Below are positions 1 through 5,060 of a stretch of 5,060 nucleotides of DNA, in pieces (position 1 is the stretch's first letter; every line of letters starts with the position of its first letter). Below the pieces are notes generated by a model. It worked only from the letters and a program-made list of their open reading frames with translations. It had not been told where the DNA came from and made no database searches. The position numbers and the translations under genes are program-made. This stretch comes from Candidatus Zhuqueibacterota bacterium (GTDB lineage Bacteria; SM23-31; B21-G16), in the NCBI GenBank assembly GCA_003644825.1, contig QNDJ01000167.1, positions 1 through 5,060 of the forward strand, in the 5' to 3' direction.

Positions 1-94
1 AATTAGATATCTTGACAGGAAAAAATATATTTTATATGCAGTAGTTGTTATGCCCGACCATTTTCATCTTATTATTCAGCCCGTTGAGAAAGAA

Positions 95-97
95 TAA
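95..97 (+). other. In-frame TAA stop inside the RAYT gene
   Basis: The codon follows QPVEKE and precedes DTYYSLSE, both of which match the expected RAYT continuation without a shift of frame. It therefore looks like a point substitution (for example CAA or GAA to TAA), not an indel. Without it, one open frame would run from position 2 to 2002. Confidence 0.8.
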
Positions 98-124
98 GAT
101 ACTTATTATTCACTTTCCGAAATT

Positions 125-2002
125 ATGCATAGTATTAAAAGTTATACAGCCCATAAAATCAGTAGGTCAACCGTCTCGGTTGACAACAACCAAACGGGTT
201 CAACCGTCTCGGTTGACAACTCGGTTGACAGAGACCAAATCAGTAGGTTAACCGTCCCGGTTGACAATAATAAGACAAACAAAATGTCAATCGACAGGCA
301 AATATGGCAACATGAAAACTTTGACAGAATTATAAGGAATGAGGAAGAATTTTTTGAGAAAATGAATTACATATTGAATAACCCTGTTAAATCGGGGCTT
401 GTTGATAAACCGGGCAAATACAAATGGTTGTATTATATTGGTGGTAAAATGGAAGATGGGGCAACAATAATTGTTGATGATAAGAAGAAAAGCGAGGACG
501 CTTGTCCTACTATCCATTTTAATGACACGGATTATGCAAAAGCTATGGTAAGTTATTTGGCTTTTATTGTAAGTAGAATTCCAGATGTAAATTCTAATTT
601 ATGTCACTGGAATAGTATTTGGGAAATAATATCTAACACTTTTGCTCGTCAAGCCCTTCCTATGAACTGGGATTTTATTGAGAATAATGTTTTTGCTCAA
701 AAGGGGTATAGTTTTTATAATATATTAAAATCAATATTGAGTATTTTTAAAACAATTAATATAGATAATAATTCTAAAAAAAATGTATTACAATATTCAG
801 CTTCTAATCTTTCATACGCAGATAACTATTTTGATGCGGTCTTTACGGACCCGCCTTATTATGATAATGTTCCATATTCATATCTTTCAGATTTTTTCTA
901 TGTATGGTTAAAAAGGACAGTTGGTGATTTATATCCGGAATTATTCTCAACGCCTCTTACTCCGAAGAGTAAAGAGATAGTTGCATACACAAATAACAGA
1001 AGCTGGGAAGAAGCAAAGGCACTATTTGAGGAAAACCTGAAAAAAGCCTTTCAGGAGATTTACAGGGTTCTTAAACCGGATGGTATTGCAACAATTGTTT
1101 ATACTCACAAATCTACTTCAGGCTGGGAGACATTGATAAATTCTCTTTTAGATTCGGGATTGGTTGTAACGGCATCCTGGCCTGTTGATACAGAGATGAG
1201 AGCAAGGCTGAGGGCAAGAGAATCTGCAGCACTGGCATCATCAATATATTTTGTAACCCGTAAAATAAAAAGAAATGAAACAGGATGGTATAATAAAGTA
1301 AAAGAGGAGATAAAAAAACATATTTATCAAAAACTTGAACGATTGTGGCAGGAAGGTATCTCAGGAGCGGATTATTTTATTGCAGCCATAGGGTTATCTA
1401 TTGAGGTTTTTGGTAAATATGAAAAGGTTATGGATTATGAAGGAAATATAATAAGAGCAGATAAACTGCTGGATTTTGTTAGAGAGATAGTTACTGATTA
1501 TGCAGTAAGGCAGATTTTACATAACGGAATTGCTGGGGAACTTTCGCCCTTAACGAGGTTTTATTTACTCTGGAGATGGACATATAAAGAAGCAAAAGTT
1601 CATTTTGATGATGCAAGAAAACTTGCCCAGTCAACAGGTATAGACCTTGCAAAGGAGTGGAATAAAGGGTTTATAAGGAAAGAAAAAGAGTTCATAAAGG
1701 TTCTTGGTCCCCAGGAAAGAAGACTGAAAGAGCTTGAGGAATCAAACGAACTTATAGATGTTCTCCACAGGGTTTTAATCTTATGGAAGGAAGGTAAAAG
1801 AGAAGAAATGAAAAAAATACTTGCTACAACTGAATATGGCAATAAGGATTCCTTTTACAGGGTCGCTCAGGCAGTATCTGAAACGTTACTCATGGATAGT
1901 GGTGAGAAAAGACTTATTGATGGATTTCTTTCTGGAAAAGAAAAATTATTAGATGAAATAAAAAATAAGGATAAACAAGAAGAAATTTTTAAAAAAAATT
2001 GA
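125..2002 (+). CDS. Chimeric ORF: RAYT C-terminal half fused in frame to the C-terminal half of a DUF1156/COG1743 adenine-specific DNA methylase
   Basis: This 625-residue frame joins two unrelated proteins. Residues 1-105 are the RAYT remainder, including the REP-encoded linker (about 13-57) and probable catalytic Tyr82. Residues 106-132 are a junction without recognisable family sequence that includes a REP hairpin. From about residue 133 to 625 it matches the C-terminal half of DUF1156 methylases: YAKAMVSYLAFIVSR, then NTFARQALPMNWDF (171-184), the amino-methylase catalytic motif IV as TDPPYYD (241-247), RVLKPDGIATIVYTHK (314-329), and ASWPVDTEMRARLRARESAALASSIYFV (350-377, interrupted here only for description). 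The end FYRVAQAVSETL...GFLSGKEKL looks like the natural C-terminus. Intact relatives are roughly 900-1000 residues and begin with DUF1156 and SAM-binding motif I, both absent here, so methylation activity is not expected from this polypeptide alone. No Shine-Dalgarno precedes ATG 125. ATG 449 has a weak GGTGG at 440-444 and is an alternative start giving 517 residues. The gene lies 40 nt upstream of the DUF499 partner. Confidence 0.8.
   Translation: MHSIKSYTAHKISRSTVSVDNNQTGSTVSVDNSVDRDQISRLTVPVDNNKTNKMSIDRQIWQHENFDRIIRNEEEFFEKMNYILNNPVKSGLVDKPGKYKWLYYIGGKMEDGATIIVDDKKKSEDACPTIHFNDTDYAKAMVSYLAFIVSRIPDVNSNLCHWNSIWEIISNTFARQALPMNWDFIENNVFAQKGYSFYNILKSILSIFKTINIDNNSKKNVLQYSASNLSYADNYFDAVFTDPPYYDNVPYSYLSDFFYVWLKRTVGDLYPELFSTPLTPKSKEIVAYTNNRSWEEAKALFEENLKKAFQEIYRVLKPDGIATIVYTHKSTSGWETLINSLLDSGLVVTASWPVDTEMRARLRARESAALASSIYFVTRKIKRNETGWYNKVKEEIKKHIYQKLERLWQEGISGADYFIAAIGLSIEVFGKYEKVMDYEGNIIRADKLLDFVREIVTDYAVRQILHNGIAGELSPLTRFYLLWRWTYKEAKVHFDDARKLAQSTGIDLAKEWNKGFIRKEKEFIKVLGPQERRLKELEESNELIDVLHRVLILWKEGKREEMKKILATTEYGNKDSFYRVAQAVSETLLMDSGEKRLIDGFLSGKEKLLDEIKNKDKQEEIFKKN
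162..184 (+). repeat. REP-like hairpin 1 with 5' GTAG
   Basis: GTAG (162-165) is followed directly by GTCAACCG-TCT-CGGTTGAC, a perfect 8-bp stem with a 3-nt loop. A GTAG tetranucleotide 5' of the stem is the recognition feature of REP sequences in E. coli and related RAYT systems. It lies inside the RAYT linker and is translated as RSTVSVDN. Confidence 0.8.
200..216 (+). repeat. REP-like hairpin 2, lacking the GTAG
   Basis: TCAACCG-TCT-CGGTTGA forms a 7-bp stem with the same 3-nt loop as hairpin 1. The 21 nt at 200-220 are identical to 167-187, an offset of 33 nt (11 codons). The tetranucleotide is degraded: the bases before the stem read CGGGT instead of GTAGG. It encodes a second STVSVDN peptide. 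Confidence 0.75.
208..231 (+). repeat. 12-nt tandem duplication of the REP right arm
   Basis: CTCGGTTGACAA (208-219) is followed immediately by CTCGGTTGACAG (220-231), one mismatch in twelve. This adds an orphan right arm and exactly four codons (SVDN, then SVDR), preserving the frame. Confidence 0.75.
243..265 (+). repeat. REP-like hairpin 3 with 5' GTAG
   Basis: GTAG (243-246) precedes GTTAACCG-TCC-CGGTTGAC, an 8-bp stem with one T:G wobble (249/263). It is a diverged copy of hairpin 1: nt 237-270 match nt 156-189 at 31 of 34 positions, all three differences being transitions. The offset is 81 nt, or 27 codons. Confidence 0.8.
495..510 (-). repeat. REP-like hairpin 4, minus orientation, at the RAYT-methylase junction
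   Basis: AGGAC-GCTT-GTCCT (495-508) forms a 5-bp stem with a 4-nt loop and is followed by AC, so the minus strand reads GTAG (510-507) at the stem base. Its stem sequence differs from hairpins 1-3, and its orientation is opposite. In the plus frame it reads EDACPT. Recognisable methylase sequence begins within about 15-30 nt after it. Confidence 0.6.
521..2002 (+). pseudogene. DUF1156/COG1743 DNA methylase, N-terminally truncated remnant
   Basis: This marks the methylase-derived part of the chimeric frame. The DPPY motif IV at nt 848-859 assigns it to the amino (N6-adenine type) DNA methyltransferases, in which this motif holds the target base. The SAM-binding motif I (FxGxG type), normally in the N-terminal half of this family, is not found here. 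Homology appears to begin abruptly just after the REP hairpin at 495-508. The rest is collinear with the family to its C-terminus, and no stop or frameshift is seen over nearly 500 codons. That argues for a recent break, for a still-expressed half protein, or for a split gene whose other half is upstream. The split-gene and deletion models cannot be told apart inside this window. Confidence 0.7.
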
Positions 2003-2032
2003 TATGAAATTCTTATTTTTAATTTAAAAAGC

Positions 2033-2038
2033 AGGTGA
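2033..2038 (+). promoter_or_regulatory. Ribosome binding site of the DUF499 gene
   Basis: AGGTGA is fully complementary to the UCACCU of the 16S rRNA 3' end and ends 4 nt before ATG 2043. It fixes the start of the ATPase gene. The 30 bases between the methylase stop and this site are almost pure A/T, with no hairpin. Confidence 0.75.
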
Positions 2039-2042
2039 AAAA

Positions 2043-4676
2043 ATGAAGCCATTTTCAACTATAGCTATACCGCATAAAGATATACTTGAGGGCAAGCTAA
2101 CTATGGATATTTTTGCAGCGGACCTCTGGGAAGTGTTTAAAGATAGAGCGCCAGATGAGTATCAGGACTCTACCATCTTTTTCAGAAAAACATACGAAAC
2201 AAAAGGACTGATAAATCTTTTAGATATTACCGAAAAAAGGATTAAAGGTGAAGGTGGAGACCCGATTATTCAGCTTCAGACCCCATTTGGTGGTGGAAAG
2301 ACCCATTCTTTAATCGCTTTATATCACAAGGCAAAACTCTGGAAAGCTAAAACAGTAGTTATTGATGGAACTTCACTTGACCCAAGAGAGATTACCATCT
2401 GGGAAGAAATGGAAAATCAACTTACTGGAAATATAGAAACCTTAAAGGGTAGAACTTCGCCCGGAAGAGATAAGTTAAGGAGACTTTTTTACTCTCACCA
2501 GCCTCTTATAATTATGTTAGATGAAATACTTGAATATACAACTAAAGCCTCAAGTATAAAGGTTGGTGATTCAAATTTAGCTTCTCAGGTGCTTGCATTT
2601 GTTCAGGAACTTACAGGCACAATAAAAACACTTGATAAGTCCTTTTTAATTCTTACATTACCATCCAGTGTGATTGAGCATTATGATGAAAATGCGGAAA
2701 GGCTCTTTCAACAGTTGCAAAATATTACCGGAAGAATGGAAAGGGTTTACACACCGGTTTATGATGAAGAGATTAGCAGTATTATTAGAAAAAGACTTTT
2801 CGGCAGTATTAAAGAAGAAGAGGCAAGAAAGGTTATAGAAGAGTTCCTGGATTATGCTGAAAGAGAGGGAATATTTCCTGAAGGGGTGGAAAAATCAAGC
2901 TACAGGGAAAGATTTATAAAGAGTTATCCTTTTCAACCCGAGGTTGTAGATGTTTTGTATAAACGATGGGGAAGTTATCCCACTTTTCAAAGGACAAGGG
3001 GTGTTCTCAGGTTGCTTTCTCTGGTTGTGTATTCATTAAAAGATACTCAAAGACCATACATAAGATTGGCTGATTTTGACCTGAAAAATGATGATATTAA
3101 AAGAGAATTGATAAAACATATTGGTTCTGAATTTGATAGCATTATTGCTCAGGATTTAATTTCTGAAGAATCTGGTGCAAAAAAGGTGGATAAAGAACTT
3201 GGAGATGCATATTCGTCCTATTCATTTGGTAGTGCTGCAGCAACTACTATTTTTCTTTATTCATTTTCTGGTGGACCCGAGCGGGGTGCTACTATTAGTG
3301 AAGTTAAGCTTTCTTCTGTTGATGTTTCTGCACCAAGCAGTATAGTGGTAGAGGCAGTTTCCAAGTTAAAAGAAAATCTTTTCTATATTTCAGATGAAGG
3401 ATTGTTCTTCACAAATCAGCCTAATCTAAATCGTATACTTTTAACTAAAATGCAGGGTATAGATAGTAAGATGCTTGAAGATGAAGAGAAAAATCTTTTA
3501 ACTGAAAGCATTAAAAAAGACCAGTTTGAAATATTCCTGTGGCCCAGTAACTCCAAGGATGTTGCTGATACGAGAAGATTGAAATTAGTTATTCTGAGAA
3601 AAAATGATAGATGTAAAGAGTTCCTTGAAGAATGTGGTGAGCGGCCAAGGGTCTATCGAAATTCTATTATATTTCTTTGCCCTATGGAATCAGATAGAAT
3701 AAATTTTGAGAGTTTTTTGAAGAAGAAACTTGCTTGGCAACTTATAGAAAATGATAAAACTCTTCAAATTACCGATGAACAAAAAAAGGAAATAAAGGAT
3801 AGAATAAGAAGAACAAGGATGGAATCCAGAGACCGTATAAGAACTCTTTATCGAACTGTTTTTCTTCCATCAAAGGATGAATTTAAAGAGGTTGATTTAG
3901 GAATCCCCACTTATGGTGCAGAAGTTACAATAGATAAAGAAATTTATGAAAGATTGAGAAATGAAGGTGAAATCCTTGAAAGACTCAGCCCCTTATCCCT
4001 CAGGGAAAAATATCTTATAAGTAATAATTATGTTCAAACAAAAAATATTCTTGAATCTTTCTTTAAAACCCCAGGAGAAATAAGGATTATTTCGGATGAT
4101 ATACTTAAAAATTGTATAAAAGAAGGCGTTAAGCAAGGATTATTTGGTGTTGGGCGTATAGAGGATGAAAAAACTATTTGTTCTCATTTTAGAGAAGAAT
4201 TTTTTCCTGAGATAGTGGATAAGGAAATTGTAATCAAAAAAGAACTTTGTTTGACTGAGTCAGTAGTAGGAAAAATTTCTGATGAGAAAATTGAAAGTTA
4301 TATTGAAAAAATCAAAGAATGTGATAGTAATAAAGATATAGATAAGGCAAAGGAAGAAATCGAACAGAACGTTTTATCAATAGAACAACAAACAAAAATT
4401 GAAAGTATTGTCAGGAAAAAAAAGGAAGAACTGGAAGGCGTTATTGATAGAACTAAAAAATATCGTAATATTGAAATTAGATTGAATGTTCCTTCAGGTA
4501 AATTATCGGATATTGCGAGGATGATTCCTTACATTAAAAGTCAGTTTAATAATGTAGAAATAAAAGTAGAAATATCTGCCCGGGATGGTGAAATTTCAGT
4601 TTCGGACTATGAAGATAAAATTGAAGAGACAATCAGTCAGTCGGGTGCTAATGTTGAAAAAAAGTATTTAGAATGA
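2043..4676 (+). CDS. DUF499 (COG1483) AAA+-like ATPase, defence-associated partner of the DUF1156 methylase
   Basis: The 877-residue protein opens with MKPFSTIAIPHKDILEGKL, the typical DUF499 N-terminus, and looks complete at both ends. A P-loop reads TPFGGGKTH (80-88). The first glycine of the classical GxxxxGKT is replaced by Thr80, as is usual, to my knowledge, in this family. A Walker B-like LIIMLDEILEY lies at 155-165. The stretch WGSYPTFQRTRGVLRLLS (309-326) holds arginines suited to a sensor or finger role. The middle (about 570-605) is charged and helical. Residues 745-805 are Glu/Lys-rich and probably coiled coil, followed by a small strand-rich C-terminal module (810-875). No signal peptide or membrane segment is seen, so it is probably cytoplasmic. 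DUF499 ATPases are commonly encoded next to DUF1156 methylases in defence islands. The exact mechanism is not established from sequence; an NTP-driven role on DNA is inference. It is likely co-transcribed with the upstream frame. Confidence 0.88.
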   Translation: MKPFSTIAIPHKDILEGKLTMDIFAADLWEVFKDRAPDEYQDSTIFFRKTYETKGLINLLDITEKRIKGEGGDPIIQLQTPFGGGKTHSLIALYHKAKLWKAKTVVIDGTSLDPREITIWEEMENQLTGNIETLKGRTSPGRDKLRRLFYSHQPLIIMLDEILEYTTKASSIKVGDSNLASQVLAFVQELTGTIKTLDKSFLILTLPSSVIEHYDENAERLFQQLQNITGRMERVYTPVYDEEISSIIRKRLFGSIKEEEARKVIEEFLDYAEREGIFPEGVEKSSYRERFIKSYPFQPEVVDVLYKRWGSYPTFQRTRGVLRLLSLVVYSLKDTQRPYIRLADFDLKNDDIKRELIKHIGSEFDSIIAQDLISEESGAKKVDKELGDAYSSYSFGSAAATTIFLYSFSGGPERGATISEVKLSSVDVSAPSSIVVEAVSKLKENLFYISDEGLFFTNQPNLNRILLTKMQGIDSKMLEDEEKNLLTESIKKDQFEIFLWPSNSKDVADTRRLKLVILRKNDRCKEFLEECGERPRVYRNSIIFLCPMESDRINFESFLKKKLAWQLIENDKTLQITDEQKKEIKDRIRRTRMESRDRIRTLYRTVFLPSKDEFKEVDLGIPTYGAEVTIDKEIYERLRNEGEILERLSPLSLREKYLISNNYVQTKNILESFFKTPGEIRIISDDILKNCIKEGVKQGLFGVGRIEDEKTICSHFREEFFPEIVDKEIVIKKELCLTESVVGKISDEKIESYIEKIKECDSNKDIDKAKEEIEQNVLSIEQQTKIESIVRKKKEELEGVIDRTKKYRNIEIRLNVPSGKLSDIARMIPYIKSQFNNVEIKVEISARDGEISVSDYEDKIEETISQSGANVEKKYLE

Positions 4677-4696
4677 CATTTCCCTAATATAATCAG

Positions 4697-5060
4697 TTAT
4701 TCAGAAGTGAAAGAGAAGTTGTGAGTTTTTGTGGTACCGCCCATAATTGTGCCACGAAAATGTTCTGACCAGTATCCTTTAATGGGGTGTTTTGCTCTGA
4801 CCCTGTAATCGTACCGGTCGTTAACCTGTTTTCTGGAGAAACTGTAATATCCGTTATTATCTGTTCTTATTATTTGGGAAGCAGTCCATACAAGTTCAGT
4901 TCCTATTGTACTTCCTCTAACTACCGCAAATCCATATTCAACTTCTGCACCGGCGTAAGGCTGGTTATCCAGGTAGACTGTTCCTTCCACTTTACATAAG
5001 CCGTAGGTTTCATTTGTTCCACTTTTTTTGCAAAATAAAAACAGAGCTACTATGATAATT
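4697..5060 (-). CDS. Probable lipoprotein with a carboxypeptidase-regulatory-like beta-sandwich domain (5' end beyond window)
   Basis: The frame stays open from the stop (complement of 4697-4699) to the window edge, about 120 codons. A GTG at 4990-4988 could serve as a start, but upstream codons in the same frame read IIIVALFLFCKKSG. This looks like the hydrophobic core of a signal peptide ending in a cysteine (nt 5029-5031), so the true start is probably a few codons past position 5060. The lipobox is poor: Phe, not Gly/Ala/Ser, precedes the cysteine, so lipidation is uncertain although export is likely. The mature part, VEGTVYLDNQPYAGAEVEYG, then RTDNNGYYSFS and YRVRAKHP, has the pattern of CarboxypepD_reg-like/transthyretin-like folds found in exported and surface proteins. 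It ends in THNFSFTSE. It converges on the DUF499 gene and probably has nothing to do with the defence genes. Confidence 0.65.
   Translation of the reverse strand, partial: IIIVALFLFCKKSGTNETYGLCKVEGTVYLDNQPYAGAEVEYGFAVVRGSTIGTELVWTASQIIRTDNNGYYSFSRKQVNDRYDYRVRAKHPIKGYWSEHFRGTIMGGTTKTHNFSFTSE

Larger units (their letters stand above)
2..490 (+). pseudogene. REP-associated tyrosine transposase (RAYT / TnpA-REP), 5'-truncated by window edge, interrupted by a stop
   Basis: RAYTs are single-copy Y1 (HUH) transposases of the IS200/IS605 superfamily that nick and rejoin single-stranded REP hairpins. Frame 2 reads YAVVVMPDHFHLIIQP from position 35, the family signature with the metal-binding HFH at nt 59-67. 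A TAA at 95-97 stops this frame, but the family sequence resumes directly in the same frame (DTYYSLSEIMHSIKSYTAHKI, broken by nothing else). The second half, WQHENFDRII, then MNYILNNPVKSGLV and YKWLYY (nt 305-439), carries the probable catalytic tyrosine at nt 368-370, by analogy with the VDYIYINPVK helix of E. coli TnpA-REP. Between the halves lies an insert of about 45 residues made of REP-like hairpins, where the family normally has a linker of roughly ten. The first part of the protein lies upstream of the window. The 3' end is uncertain because the frame fuses into the methylase. As written, the transposase cannot be made as one chain unless the stop is suppressed or is a sequencing error. 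Confidence 0.85.

Noticed and set aside
12-40. TTGACA at 12-17 with TATGCA 17 nt further on as a promoter
   Set aside because: The -10 match is poor and the bases encode conserved RAYT residues.
45-251. 68-codon plus-strand frame overlapping the RAYT
   Set aside because: It is an alternate-frame reading of the transposase and REP repeats. The family sequence is in another frame.
180-266. Four exact TTGACA hexamers (180, 213, 225, 261) as possible -35 boxes
   Set aside because: They are simply the right arm of the REP hairpins. No TATAAT-like hexamer lies at 16-18 nt spacing from any of them.
156-270. CRISPR array
   Set aside because: The repeats are self-palindromic, unevenly spaced, too few, and lie inside a coding frame. 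They fit REP hairpins better.
287-517. 76-codon minus-strand frame
   Set aside because: It is antisense to the RAYT C-terminal half, has no ribosome binding site and no recognisable domain.
1986-2027. Programmed frameshift at the A8 run before the methylase stop
   Set aside because: A shift would add only about nine codons before another stop and would not reach the DUF499 frame.
1600-2058. Two minus-strand frames opposite the methylase end (1600-1842 and 1867-2058)
   Set aside because: Both are Ser/Phe-rich antisense shadows of a Lys/Glu-rich coding region.
4677-4760. Terminator between the convergent genes
   Set aside because: No stem with a T-run is visible in the 20-nt gap. The GTGG/CCAC pairing near 4730-4755 is short and explained by coding sequence.
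4787-4999. 70-codon plus-strand frame
   Set aside because: It is antisense to the lipoprotein frame, which has a signal-peptide-like start and a domain-like pattern.

Overview
The window is AT-rich bacterial DNA with frequent AGA/AGG and ATA codons. It holds the remains of a REP-associated tyrosine transposase (RAYT, Y1/HUH family), the C-terminal half of a DUF1156/COG1743 adenine-specific DNA methylase, a complete DUF499/COG1483 AAA+-like ATPase, and, on the opposite strand, the end of a probable lipoprotein. A bacterial host is suggested by RAYT with REP hairpins, a strong Shine-Dalgarno site and a signal-peptide-like N-terminus. The exact lineage cannot be read from this sequence. DUF1156 methylase plus DUF499 ATPase is a recurrent, defence-island-type pair, so this is probably a defence locus that has been rearranged.

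Layout. Positions 2-490 encode a RAYT whose 5' end lies outside the window. Its HUH motif (HFH) is followed by a TAA at 95-97, but the rest of the protein continues in the same frame. The linker between the HUH half and the catalytic-tyrosine half is swollen by about 45 residues. This insert consists of three REP-type hairpins plus one extra half-copy, two of the hairpins carrying the canonical 5' GTAG. Copy offsets are 33, 12 and 81 nt, all multiples of three, so the frame stays open. The RAYT reading frame then runs, without a stop, through a fourth hairpin (495-508, GTAG on the minus strand) into the C-terminal half of the methylase, which ends at 2002. The expected N-terminal half of the methylase (DUF1156 domain, SAM-binding motif I) is absent from the window.

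Forty bases downstream, behind a perfect AGGTGA ribosome binding site, the 877-residue DUF499 ATPase (2043-4676) is intact and co-oriented, so it looks like the second gene of the same operon. It converges on the lipoprotein gene (minus strand, 4697 to beyond 5060), with only 20 bases between the two stop codons and no visible terminator hairpin.

Interpretation. Either a RAYT inserted into the middle of the methylase gene, with the N-terminal half left just upstream of the window, or a REP-associated deletion fused RAYT to the methylase tail. The sequence upstream of position 1 would decide. The most notable features are the RAYT carrying apparent copies of its own substrate inside its coding frame, and the REP hairpin sitting at the transposase-methylase junction.
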